A DNA stretch of 64,000 bases from Epichloe hybrida (lineage: Eukaryota; Ascomycota; Sordariomycetes; Hypocreales; Clavicipitaceae), in NCBI GenBank assembly GCA_019022495.1, contig JAFEKR010000016.1:992001-1056000 (forward strand). Reading direction: 5' to 3'. Of this stretch, positions 43,856-55,072 are shown piece after piece. Position 1 is the stretch's first letter. Every line of letters begins with the position of its first letter. The position numbers were made by a program, and so were the translations under genes. Below the pieces are notes generated by a model that saw only the letters and a list, made by a program, of their open reading frames with translations, did no database searches and had not been told where the DNA came from.

Positions 43856-45948
43856 ATGACTGTCAATGACTTAGAAAACTGGCGCGTCCAGGTCGCCCGC
43901 AAACGCCAACAGCTTGACTCCCAGATCCCACCGTCGTGGCGTCTCGACGACGAATTAATTGCTTCGGCTCTCATGAACGGCAAGTTGTTGGAAGCGGATA
44001 TCCCACGGCGCAGCGGCATTCTATCGCAGGATGAGCTTGACATTACGGAGCGGTACTCTGCGAGGCAGTTGTTGCGGAGACTTGCGGACGGGGAGGTTAC
44101 GTCTCTTGCGGTGACGACGGCGTTTTGCAAACGAGCGGCCGTTGCTCAGCAGCTGGTGAGTCCGAAGATATGGCTTGACCATTCTGGCTGGATGGGCGAG
44201 AAAAACGGCCTCGTTGACGGGGAAACATGTCCGACACGGAACAGACATCGTGTTTGACGGAGCACTTCTTCGACCGCGCCGTCGCCAGAGCCGTGTATCT
44301 CGACGAGTTCCTCGGCCGAGAGGGCAAGCCGCTTGGCCCGCTGCACGGCCTGCCCATCAGCATCAAGGACAGCTTCTGCGTGCAAGGCGTGCAGAGCACG
44401 CTGGGCTATGTGTCGTTTTTGGGGAATCCCCCGGCGGAAGCCAACTCTGCTCTCGTGAAGATGCTACTTGATCTCGGGGCGGTCCTGTACGTCAAGACGA
44501 ATATTTCGCAGACGCTGATGGTGAGTGCTTTCTTTTTCTTTTCACATGTTTCCCGCGTCCAGCGCCAAAGTGCCGTCGGCGACCAGTCGGACTTGTCCAT
44601 GAACCAACCCGTCATGCTCACTTGCACACAAACGAAACGCAGACGGCGGATTCGGAAAACAACGTCTTCGGGCGCACGCTGAACCCCATCAACACCAAGC
44701 TCACGGCCGGCGGATCCAGCGGCGGCGAGGGCGCCCTCGTTGCCTTCCGAGGATCCATCCTCGGCGTCGGCACCGACATTGCTGGCTCGGTTCGCATCCC
44801 TGCGCTGTGCAACGGCGTATACGGATTCAAGCCCACGGCCGATCGGATCCCCTTTGGCGGCCAGATATCCGGCGCCATCGACGGCCTGCCGGGCTTGTTG
44901 CCGTGTGCCGGGCCGTTGGCCCACAGTCTCGACGACATGGCGCTCTTCATGTCGACGGTTCTTGACGCACGACCGAACCGATAGGATGCGACGGCCCACG
45001 CGGGGCCATGGCAAAAAACCCCCGATGCCCCCCCGACCGCAAAGGTCACAATCGGCGTCGTGTCCGAGGACGAGCACTTCCCGCTACACCCCCCCGTCCG
45101 CCGGGCCCTGGCCTCGGCTGTCGACGCTCTCACGAGAGCAGGCCACAGCATCGTCCGTCTTGCCAATTGCCCGGACCGAAGTATCTCGTACGGCAGCCGC
45201 CTTGCGTTCCAGTACTTCAACTACGTACCGCACGTCGATCACATTGCCGCCGGCCGAGAGCCGTCCGTGGCATCAGTCGCGCACCGCTACCACCCCATGT
45301 TCTCGGGCCCCCCGCCCGTGTCCCAGGACCTCGAGACGTTTGAGAAGATGGCCGCCCTGCACACGGCGCGTGAAAAGTACCAGGACGCGTGGCGACAGGC
45401 CTGGGTGGACAACGACATTGACGTCATCCTGGGGCCGGCCGCGCAGAATACCGCCGTTGCCCACGACACGTATGGCTGGCCTCCTTACACACTGCTGTGG
45501 AACTTGCTCGACGTAATGTCCCCCTTTTCTGCCTTGGCCCCCCGTCCCGTGGCTCTTCTCCCTTTTCTAAACCATGAGACTTGACCTAGTATCCCGCTTG
45601 CGTCATTCCCTACGGCAGAGCCTCCAAGGCGCTGGACCCAGAACCCATGTCTGTAAAAGATCATGTTCAGCCAAGTTGTGAGTGTTGATCTCTCCAGACC
45701 ATTTCCAGAAGAACAGATATCATCGCCACACCCCCCCCTCTCTTAAAAACAAAAAAGGAAGAAGAAACAGAAAAAATCGTGCCCAGAAATCAAAACGGGG
45801 CTAGTCGCTTACAAAATGCCCAGATGACCCAGACGTCGTAGATGGCGCCCCCTGTGCCATTCAAATCGCTGCCCCGCGCTACCTGGACGAGAAGTGCCTC
45901 GCCCTTGCTGCCATTATCGAGAGGGATCTTCAGACGTCACAGTCTTGA
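43856..45948 (+). pseudogene. Acetamidase-like amidase with an in-frame TAG
   Basis: Amidase-signature enzyme (fungal AmdS-like), hydrolysing amides to acid and ammonia. Exons 43856-44155, 44245-44520, 44643-45512, 45590-45677 and 45824-45948 keep one frame over 552 codons. The Ser-cisSer-Lys triad is intact: K141 in PISIKDSF, S217 in TAGGSSGGEG and S241 in GTDIAGSVRIPA. The C-terminal part is well conserved (SYGSRLAFQYFNYVPHVDHI, GAPCAIQIAAPRYLDEKCLA). Codon 306 is TAG (44982-44984) in ARPNR-stop-DATAHAGPW, where relatives appear to have Tyr. All splice sites and the rest of the frame are preserved, so the gene is recently inactivated, polymorphic, read through, or carries a base-call error. 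Literal reading gives a 305-residue fragment. A 26-A run and an AAG repeat lie just before the ATG. Confidence 0.85.
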
Positions 45949-47240
45949 TGATCACGATGCGCGGAAAGGTTTCCTTCCCCCAACATAACGAGTTGTCACA
46001 ATGCTCCGCGATTGAATCCGGGCAAGCTAGTTAGTGGTGATACTATTTGAGATTGTTGTGAGAAGCCAGCAGAGATGGATGCATACGTAACGAATATTTG
46101 GCAGCAGGGCGCGCTTCGGCGAGGTCCCAAACATGCTTTCTGTCGTCCTAATTGCTCTACGCTCTTAGGGTGTAATATTCCTTGACTTTTTTTTTTTTTT
46201 TTCTTTTTCCTCATCAGTGGTTGTGGCCAACGCATCGGACTCCTCTTGAGGTTTGGTAGCTCATTGATGCTGCCTATACCCAGCCAGGGGCACATTTGAC
46301 ATCCGTGTAATAAAATGGAATCTTCATCCGTTAGATGAATGATGGAAAAAGCCATGACGGCACTCACTCAACCTGTACTTGTACTTTCAACACCCATCGA
46401 GCTGCGTTTTGGAGAGCAGGAAGCGAAAAATTGACGGCCTTGCGAGCTGTGCGCCAGTTCTGTCCCATGTTTCTCAGACTTTGTCCAGAAAAGAGCAAGA
46501 GAGGGCAACAAGGTTACATTATATTATGCGGTAAGTCTCTTCAAGTTATTAACGTTTACTTGGCCAGTGTTCAGCCAGCACCTACCCTGTAGAAACAAAC
46601 CTCCGCCAAAAAAAAAAAAATATGAGCTGTATACGGTAATGAACCATACAAGACAATCATTGAGGTTCTTCGAAGAGACCGGACTCAGGAGAACAACGCG
46701 CTGGCCATGACCCGCTGCGGCTTCATCCTCGTCTGCAAAAGACAATCAGCTTCTATTTTCTCTTCTCTCGCCGCAAGAGATATTGTCGCCGGATGTCCTA
46801 CCATTGATGAGAAGATAATGTGCGAAGGGCAGATGATCCCCAGCACCCAGCAAAAGAGGGGCCCTCGGGCTGCCCCTGCCTCGTAGTCGCCATAGTAAGG
46901 TGATAGATCTGGAATACATGAATAGAAAAAGCGTCACACCAGCATATCCGGCTTGTAGTCTAATCGGATCATTTCATGGCAGTAAACCACGTTGGGGGCC
47001 CACCTACTGCGTCGGGCGTAGTAGGAAGCTTTCCCCGTGTGGAGAAACGTTCTGGACTTGTGGTGTGTTCGATCTGGTTTATCAAGATGATTCATCTGAA
47101 ACACCGCGTCTCTTGAAACAACGCCGATGGCAAAGATTGTGGCAGCCCACGATATTGACGCTGTCGCCAATGCCATGTTGTACAGTCAGAGGGCCATCCG
47201 TGAACAAATCTCACTTGCCGAGCTATAAAAAACATTCCCC
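45949..47240. other. Convergent spacer between amidase and the Zn2Cys6 factor
   Basis: Mostly unassigned. T-run at 46187-46202 and A-run at 46609-46621. One possible spliced minus-strand reading at 46635-46919 is listed separately. Confidence 0.5.
46635..46919 (-). CDS. Possible small spliced gene, unrecognised
   Basis: A candidate only. Exon A 46919-46802 ends FAHYLLIN and joins, through a 69-bp GT-AG intron with a GCTGATT branch-like site, to exon B 46732-46635 (DEDEAAAGHGQRVVLLSPVS). The acidic-to-basic composition of exon B and the clean TTTTGCAG acceptor suggest coding, but I do not recognise the product. The 3' end beyond a possible GTATAC donor is unresolved. Confidence 0.25.
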
Positions 47241-49251
47241 TTACAAAAGCCCCAGCTCGAGGCCTCGTGATGTCGCCAAGTCATCAATCGTAATCTCATC
47301 TCTCGCATAATGCGTCCACCATTCCTCCATCAGGGACAACAGCTGTGCCCCCCTGCTGGGAAACCTGAAGACTTCTTCTCGCACTGCGAAACAACTCTTG
47401 ATTGCTTCTTTGAGCTCTGGTTTGTCATTCATCACATCGGCCTCGATGCCTGCCACAATAAGAGGATAGTCAATAGCGTTGAAAAGAAGCGAGTCTCTAT
47501 GAGCATCAGGTGCCAGGTAGGCTCGGGTGATTGCATCGATATGGCCGATGACGCGCGTCACGATGACAACTGTCGGGGCCGGGGTAGCTCTTCTTGACCC
47601 CGATGAGGCCTGTGAGCTGCCGTCGAAAGAGGGGGGTGACGGCTGGTTACTACCCTGGATCCGAGTGTACAGCCGGGGATTGCGTAGCGAAAGAACGGCA
47701 GCTAGTCTGTAAGCTTCCCACAGATGACATTGTGTCAAGCTCCCTGGTGCGCCTGGCCAATCCCAGAGGTCTTCCTCCGAGATCTCCTTGGCGTCGATGG
47801 CAGACAAGAGGTCGAGCAAGGACCGTGGTAGGCCACTCACGAACTCGACACTATCAAGCCGAGGTGGTCGACAGATATAGCCCGGCTCACGACAGTGCAG
47901 ACGCCATACGCCAATAGATGGGTTCTGACGACCGACAGCGAAGCCTGGTAGATCCAGGTATCCCAGAACTTCAATAAGGTGCCGTCGAATTGGTGTGAGA
48001 CTTTTCAAGGGCTCTTGTAAGCCGCGCGTCAATACCACGCTATAAATGCCATGCAAATGCATTGTCCAAGCACAGCCCAGGCTCAACTGGTATACAAGAA
48101 GCATTGCGATTTGGTTAGTGCACAAGTCATGGCAGCAGAACAATGAGGCGCGAAAAAAAAAAAAGTCAACCTACCCCGATGGTAGACAGCATCAAGCCAG
48201 CGGCAAATGTGCCGTCCTTGGGCTGATTCACACTTTTGCCCAATTCGGTTCGGAATGTGGTCAAGGCTGTGTTGAAATAGTTCAAGAATCGTCGCTGGAC
48301 CGTTGGTCGAGGGCAAAAGGAAGCTTGTATGGCGAGACATGCTGCACAAAGCGCCTCAGAATGCTGGCATAAGGTTGGCAAATTTTTGGCGAGTATGTTG
48401 TCTTGGTCATTGACAGATGTGGAGTGCAACGTGTTGATGCCGTATTCGCCAACTAAGAAAAGCCCCGTGTGTTAGCTTTATTCAATCTGTACCACAGTGG
48501 GAAAAGTAAAAAAAAAAAAAAAAAAAAAGGGTCGGCTTACACTCTTCAAAGAGGCGCACTTCCTCTTGGCCCTGCTTTGATATCCAAGGGGGGATGTTGC
48601 CAGCAGAGGAGCTGGATGGCGACGGTGACGGTGACGGCGGCGGTGACGATGGCAATGGCGATGGCGACGGCGATGGCGATGGCGATGGCGATGGCGATGG
48701 CAGCTTGGCTGTTTTGCCTCGGTCGGGATCTGACAAGTCATCAATCAGTACAGTCAAACAGTCATTTTCAGGAATGTACCATGGCATGACCGACATGACT
48801 GACCATACTGAGGCCCGTGTGAAGGGTTTCCACATCCTAGTTGGGGGGGACTGCTAATCTCCGATTCCGACGATGTAACCGACGATGTAACCGACGAGGC
48901 AAGCTGGTTAGCCGCATCCACCACATCCACCACATCCACCACATGCGCGCGCGCCGAGACGTCGGATCTTGTCGACGCCTTGGCAGCTTCACGACGACGC
49001 TCGTCACGAACGAGGTCGCGATGCCTGCCCTTGGGGCGCGGGGGGATGGCTGTCTCTACCGGCTGGCTGGCACCGGCAAAGCGACCTCGAGACGCAATGC
49101 CAGCGCCCCATTTCAGGCGCATCTCGTAGCCTTCGCAAGTGAAGCCCTTTTGGATGCATGTCAGGCAGTGCGGGCGGGTTCGGTCGCACTGGAACCGCTT
49201 CGCCTTGCACGTCCAGCAGCCGTCGTGGAAGCGATTGCGTGGGGTCGACAT
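47241..49251 (-). CDS. Zn2Cys6 transcription factor; one base missing in a C7 run
   Basis: Fungal binuclear zinc-cluster regulator, DNA-binding in the nucleus; targets unknown. The N-terminal cluster is CWTCKAKRFQC then DRTRPHCLTCIQKGFTC, i.e. C-x2-C-x6-C-x6-C-x2-C-x6-C. Exons: 49251-48541, 48452-48175 and 48086-47241. The later junctions are clean (LFEEFGEYGINTLHSTS; STIG then LSLGCAWTMHLHG) and match factors with the fungal_trans_2 domain. Within exon 1 the frame changes between EISSP and MWKPFTRASVWSVMPW-like sequence. Adding one C to the seven-C run (48843-48849 on +) joins them and gives phase 1 at 48541, exactly as the next exon requires, for about 611 residues. A Ser-Pro repeat (about 48615-48705) comes from a gatggc array. 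An intron is the alternative explanation. Confidence 0.85.
48615..48705. repeat. gatggc hexanucleotide array inside the Zn2Cys6 gene
   Basis: About 15 degenerate copies of ggcgat/ggtgac six-base units. In the factor's frame (minus strand) they encode alternating Ser-Pro and Ser stretches. Length changes by whole units keep the frame, so this is a candidate variable linker. Confidence 0.8.
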
Positions 49252-49519
49252 GCCGCAAAGAGAAAGGGCGGACAGGCAGACGGGCAGACGGGCGAGAGGG
49301 TGAAGGGCAAAGGCCAAGGCGGACGGTCGGGACGGCGGCCCTTGTTGTCTTTGTATGGCGAAGGTCTACGGATCCGTAATAGCGGCCGGCGACTTGCGAC
49401 TGGGATGACTCGGATGAGGGATGCACGATGCACGATGCACGATGCACGCGAGGAGGCAAACGTCGACGCTTCCGTGTTGCTGAGACGATAACGATCTTTT
49501 TTGGACCTCAGGTGCGTGG

Positions 49520-49578
49520 AGCCAGTCGAGCCGGTCGAGCCAGTCGAGCCAGTCGAGCCAGTCGAGCCGGTCGAGCCA
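49520..49578. repeat. 9-bp gtcgagcca tandem repeat
   Basis: Six to seven near-perfect copies of gtcgagcca/gtcgagccg. Noncoding; adjacent to other short arrays upstream of the zinc-cluster gene. Confidence 0.85.
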
Positions 49579-49679
49579 GAACTGCCCCGTCTGTGATAGG
49601 GCGGGGTCGGCCTGCTTGAACAGGTTGTTGGGGGTTGTTGGGACAGGAAGGATGAGATGATGACCTTGTTGATCCAGTT

Positions 49680-49740
49680 CGTAAATCGTAAATCGTAAAT
49701 CGTAATCCGTAATTCGTAATTCGTAATTCGTCATCCGTAT
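49680..49740. repeat. 7-bp cgtaaat/cgtaatt array
   Basis: About eight copies of a cgtaa(a/t)t heptamer running into overlapping TACGGAGTA/TACTCCGTA motifs at 49742-49757. Confidence 0.8.
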
Positions 49741-50283
49741 GTACGGAGTACTCCGTACTTCCCATATGATAGGGCTTGTACGGAGTACGTACATACATAC
49801 ATAATACTGTACATATATACGGCGTCGTATCCGGACAGGCAGGGAGGGACAGGGGCGTGTACCGACAGAGCCTCCGCACGTGAACAAAAGTCGTCGACAA
49901 ATTCCGCAAATTCCACAAATATCCGTATTATTACATGTCTTCAATCTTTGCTTCTGTCTGTCAGTCCGTCCGTCCGTCCGTCCGTCCGTCGTCGTCCTAA
50001 TCTTCTTCATAACAGTATCTGTCTCTTCCTGGAAATGGGACACAATGGATCTGCGCGCTCAAGAATAGATAACCGCCTGCACCTTGTCTTTGTCTCAACT
50101 TCAGGAACATGCATCACATCGCAGACGGCAATGCCGAGCACCTGGAGTCCCAAACTATATTCATTCAATGCCGCCCGCTTTTTTGCTCTTATCGGCTCGA
50201 CTGAGCACCCCGAGACCGAGATGTATTTCATTCAAACCCGCCTTGAGTCGTCAATGAACAGGATCCATCGATAAATAAATACC

Positions 50284-53095
50284 TCATGCCTTGAGGCTCG
50301 GTGCTAGTGCCGGCCCATTGTGCTTTTTATTTGCTTCGGCTGCCGTCTTTTGATTATGCATGGTCAGTATACTAACTTTTCCTTGACGAAAACTCATCCT
50401 TTCCTCATTATTGACTCGAATAAAGTGGAGGAGGAGGAAGGGAGGAAGGGAGGAGGGGAGGGAGGGGGAGGGAGGGGAAGAAAACTGGAAAGGAAATTGC
50501 ATTCAACACTCACCTGCTGCAACTTAATCATCCTTCGCCCAATTGCAATGGTCTCCTCCATGCCGCGCTGACGCTGCCAAAACCTGAAAGCACATCAGTC
50601 AATGGTTTAGAATAAAAAGTGATCCCATCACAGTGTCGGTGTCGTGACAAACTCACATCTCTTCAGGGCCACCATGACCACGAATAGAAGCTTGACGTGC
50701 TTCTTCCTCGAGTACTTTTCTTGTAATGGTCTCACCCGCCTGAACACCAGGCACAGTAACAGCCGCTTTGGGATTCACGTTTTGGCCAAGGTTTTCAGCG
50801 AGGAGCTTCTTCTTCATCAAGTAGCGCTCTCTTCGCTCACGTTGCAAGCCAGGGCTTTCCGCCTTGTTCATCACAAAGCGGACGACTTGTTGCATCAGCA
50901 GGTAAAAGTGTTCTGCCAAGAGAATGCTGAGAAGGCCTCCCCAAGCCGAAATTTGGGATGTGGTGCCCCTGTTCCCACCCTTGGCGCCACTGCAAAGGAA
51001 CACGATTGCAGCGCTCGTGATACTACCAAACCACGACAAGAACCCAATAGCATCGAGCCATGGACCGATTGAGTCTGATCGCCAAGGAATCGGTCGTTTG
51101 TAGCTAACGGCAATTTTGAGTCCATCGGAACGCAGCTCAACCCAGTTGTTGATGAGGAAACAGCACGCGGCCAGTGGCCACGCCACCGAGAACAGGGACA
51201 GATAACCTGGGAGAAGCTCTTGTCAGAGAGCTTTCTGGCAGAACGGGGACACATGAGCATTGTCTCCAACTCACCAAACTGCATGACCATTTCGCGGTAG
51301 TCATCCGTGACGTCGTATACTTCCAATGCGCACTCGCCACGAACTCGTTTGAGAAACGCCGCCTCTTCCGCATGATCCTGGTCCTCCGTTGTTTTCGATT
51401 GAAGCTCCTTTGCCTTGGCAAAAGCCTCATGTTTGACATAGGGAACGATGACCTCGGTGGCGAAATTTACCACTTGTGCCGTAACGGTGAAGTAAAACAT
51501 TTGGCTGCTGATGCGCTCTGGGTCGATGCGGAACTGTTGCGTAGGGAGAGGCTTTTCGCTGAAGGTGAGAACCTGTGCCGTGCGACGCCAGAAGTCAAGG
51601 CATGGCAAAAGAATGTCCCCAAACGGAATGTAAACGAAAGCAGTAAAAATGAGTGCCATGTAAGAAGTCATGAAGTTGAGCACAAACTGTTTCTGCACCA
51701 GGGCAGCCTTGTGCGCTGCGCTTAGTGTTAGCGACGCTTTGCAGCAAATGCATGGCTTTGTTGGAGTGACAATACCATCAAGTGTGTTGTAATTTTCCCT
51801 GTGCGTCAAGGTATTGGCGGCTTTCATCAGCACGGCCGAGAATGTAGGTGTGAAGATGACGAGAATCATGGTGGGCACGAATCCCTAGTCATTTTAGTGA
51901 GCCTTGAGAGATCCCGGCGGAAGTGTTGTGATGACGCCGACCTACCAGGTACTGCTTTCCTGGGCCATCATACACTTGGTTGATGAAGATCTCTAACGAG
52001 TTTGCGACAACGACTAAGCCTCCGAGTACAACAATGCAAGCTATAGCAAAGGGTATCTGCAAAAGTTGAGTCTGGATCCGTTTCCTAGAAGGGTACACCT
52101 TGACGGGCTCGCCTGTGACAAGGTCCTCAGCCTCGTAATCCCATTTGAACTCGGGGCGAGGTAGTTGAATAGCAGAGACGCCTCGCACACCCCACTGGAC
52201 TGCCAAATCCACCTCCTTCTTTTTCCAGTATTCCAAGAAGATGACGGACCAAAGTCCACAGCCCAGCGCGTACGTGCTGGAGAACTGACCGAGCAGCATC
52301 CAGGCGGCAAAGCCCATGGCAGAAGGGAATGTGAGGAAGATGAAATAACTCCTCAGAAAGGCAAAGTAAAAGGCAACACTTTCACCAAACTTGTTGCGAA
52401 TATCGTCCAGGTCCGCCTCGTCCAGGAGCCATTTTTTGGCCCACTTCTGTATCCAGGACCTATTGAAGGGCTGGTCATGCAGGGGGAAAACATCATTGAC
52501 GTATTTCCATTTGGAGCTGGCCTGATTGATGCCAGCACCGCCATCATTCTCGGGCCTGGTGATGAGCTGGTAAACAAGCCGAAGCCGCTCCGCCTCAGTC
52601 ACAGGCTCGTCTTCGAGAACCTTGGCAAGGTCCGAGTTCGGACCAGACGTGCGAATGCCTTGGAGCCAATCTTGCAGGCGGCCACGATACACTTGCTGTC
52701 CCAGCAAGTCTGCTGATGCGAGTTTGACGAAGACGAGCAGCGAGCCTAGGTCTCCATTGCGAACTTCCGTCGCCAAACCTACGTCTGTCAAGGCTTGGAT
52801 AAGCTGGACAAACCCAGCTTCCGCCTCGGCACGTTCTAAGAAAGGTAAGAATCGGGCCAATGATGCGAGGAGCATCACCTGGGACGGAACAGATCAGATC
52901 TGATGGTATTCGCATCAACAACACACCTTTAGTGGGGACTAGATAGTGGACTACATAGTCGACCCTTTGAATGATTGCTATCAGCACGGGGGAGCACATC
53001 CGCAGTCAGTCTCGGGGCGCGCAATCAACGCACCCAAGGTTGTCAGAACCAGCTTCGCCGTCTTTGTTGCTATATAATTTTTTCAAGCTCGTCAT
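50284..53095 (-). CDS. IST2: Ist2-like anoctamin (TMEM16) membrane protein
   Basis: Anoctamin-family protein. Yeast Ist2 tethers cortical ER to the plasma membrane; fungal relatives include lipid scramblases. Eight exons: 53095-53034, 52964-52927, 52835-51946, 51884-51776, 51715-51275, 51206-50657, 50583-50514 and 50346-50284. All are GT-AG with matching phases, giving 740 residues. The N-terminal domain starts NLGVDYVVHYLVPTKE and AEAGFVQLIQALTDVG. Membrane helices follow, including VAFYFAFLRSYFIFLTFPSA, QIPFAIACIVVLGGLVVVAN and YMALIFTAFVYIPFGDILLP. The ANO-typical segments VYDVTDDYREMVMQFGYLSL and NNWVELRSDGLKI are present. The tail (GHGGPEEMFWQRQRGMEETI) is short and lacks the long basic lipid-binding tail of yeast Ist2. 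The last intron (167 bp) is G-rich on the plus strand. Confidence 0.93.
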
Positions 53096-53500
53096 GGTGG
53101 CGAGTCGTGAGTGAGGCCCGGAGCTCGCGTTGCCGCCAGGACCAGTTGCATGAGGAGGCACGGTGGCACGTGTCGCTGATTCGGGAGAAGGAGAGCAGCA
53201 AAGATTGTTACCGTATGATTGATTGATTGTATTTATTTGGGTTGGTGAAAGTAGTGTTTGTAGACAGAAGGCGGGAGAGAAGACGTCATTTGTGCATGTG
53301 GTCCGTGCTCTCAATCCACCGTCCGTTTACTATTATCCGTTGTTGTTGTTGGCCAGTTTGCTGCCAGAGGAGTCCACTTCGGCATATGTACGTATGCTTC
53401 AACAACAAGGGCCCAACAATTGGGCAAGGCACTCTCATCTTCCAGAGCAGCCTTGGTCGCCAACTCATCACGATCCACGCCTCAGTAACCGACCTTCACC
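53096..53500. other. Divergent spacer, Ist2-like gene / metallophosphoesterase
   Basis: 405 bp that must contain both promoters. No further gene or repeat is seen apart from gttgtt triplets at 53340-53352. Confidence 0.5.
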
Positions 53501-54664
53501 ATGGGCCTCTTGATCTGGCTCGGCCTGCGCCGCCAGAGCCAGTGGGAGAAGCTCACCATGCTCGACCAGCTGCTCCTCTCGCCTCTCACCTACTTCACCG
53601 CCAACTTCTACCATCTCGTCCTGTTCCTGCGCGGCACACCTTTCCGCCCTCCGCGGCACAAGGCCGCCCTCCGCGTAGTGTGCATCTCGGACACGCACGA
53701 CCAAATCGTCGACGTGCCGCCGGGGGATATCCTCATCCACGCAGGAGACCTCACCAACGACGGCACCGCCGCAGACATACAGAAGCAGCTCGACTGGCTC
53801 AAGGCCCTGCCCCACCCCGTCAAGGTCGTCATCGCCGGAAACCACGACAGCTACTTCGACATTCGGAGTCGGTGCGGCCATGACCGGAGGCGCGGCACGA
53901 GGCTCAACCTCGACGGCATCACCTACCTCCAGGGCGAGAGCTCCGTGCAGAACATCAAGGGCAGGGAGATTTCCATCTTTGGCGCGCCAGACATTCCAGA
54001 GTGTGGTCCCAAGAACTTTGCGTGCGTAGCTTGCTGCCCAATGTGTCTTGTCTCATTTCATAGCGGTTGCTGGTGGTGCTGGTGGTGCTGGTCGTGGCCT
54101 TGTTTCACTGACCTCTCTGCCTTCTTCTTCTCAACTTGTCCAGCTTCCAGTACTCGCCTACACGGTCACCATGGCTGAGCAAAGTTCCTCCTCAAACGGA
54201 CATTTTGGTAACGCATGGTCCCCCCGTAAGTCGAAGAGCACATCACAAAATCCTCGCCCACTTCATCAAGAAACTGACAAACTGTACTCATCCAGAAACA
54301 CCACCTGGACATTGATCTCGGCTGTCCGCACCTCCTGAGAGAAGTATGGCGCGTGAAGCCCCGGCTGCACGTCTTCGGCCACTGTCACTGCGCCTACGGC
54401 AAAGAGTCCGTCTACTTTGACGACCTGCAGATGGCCTACGAGCGCCTCATGTCGCATCCTCGCTGCGGCCTCCTCTGGGACCTGGTCCCCAACCACTCGT
54501 GGGCCGACATGCTCGCCGTGGTGTTCCACGGCATTCACAGCGTGCTGTGGAAGTGGCTGATGGGTGGGCCGGGGAGCAACCAGGGGAGCCTGATGGTGAA
54601 TGCTGGCCAGATGTATGGAAATTCTGGGAAAGTCGTGAGCAGAGCTATCGTAGTTGACTTTTGA
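53501..54664 (+). CDS. Calcineurin-like metallophosphoesterase
   Basis: Predicted metal-dependent phosphoesterase of the MPPED/Ser-Thr phosphatase-like fungal group; substrate unknown. Exons 53501-54021, 54144-54225 and 54296-54664 give 323 residues. Metal-binding motifs appear in order: CISDTHDQ (D-x-H), ILIHAGDLTNDG (GDLT), VIAGNHDSYF (GNHD), ILVTHGPP (spanning exon 2) and HVFGHCHCAYG (GH-x-H). The first ~45 residues have hydrophobic segments (LLLSPLTYFTANFYHLVLFL), suggesting a membrane anchor. The C-terminus has NHSWADMLAVVFHGIHSVLW and LMVNAGQMYGNSGKVVSRAI, typical of this subgroup. Confidence 0.9.
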
Positions 54665-55072
54665 AATTGACCGCACGGCCAAGGGTACGGATCTTGTGGA
54701 TAACAAAAGTAGCATATTGGGTTTTAGCAAGTTCATAACCATTGTTGTGTCGAATTTGTATCATCACGCAACTTCGGCATTTCTCCCCCCCAAAAAAGTA
54801 ATTTTGAGTCGTCTCTTTATTTCTCAAGGTTGCTTCCGGCCTGTGTACGGACTACCTTCCATCTCATCCATCAATAGACTACATACCAAGTAAACCAGCC
54901 TCGGCTTCCAATCTCCCAAGTCATGAAAACAGGGAAAGGGGGGGGATATATTTCAAAACAAACAAATCCATCGCCTCAAATGCCAACAATGCTCATGCCG
55001 ATCCAATGCAAACTGTGTGTTTCCCTTCCTCTCATGTATTCATCGCGCGCTGCTCTTTTCCATTCAAAAACC
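54665..55072. other. Convergent spacer, nothing recognised
   Basis: About 400 bp between the ends of two convergent genes, probably 3' UTR sequence. C-run at 54786-54792 followed by an A-run, and a G-run at 54939-54946. Confidence 0.5.

Larger units (their letters stand above)
49252..50283. other. Intergenic microsatellite-rich stretch
   Basis: No gene. Contains atgcacg heptamers (49420-49448), a gtcgagcca nonamer array (49520-49578), a cgtaaat/cgtaatt array (49680-49740), three TACGGAGTA-type motifs (49742, 49749, 49779) and a gtcc array (49965-49988). Confidence 0.6.

Noticed and set aside
53501..53881. Minus-strand frame of 137 codons
   Set aside because: Shadow of the metallophosphoesterase exon.
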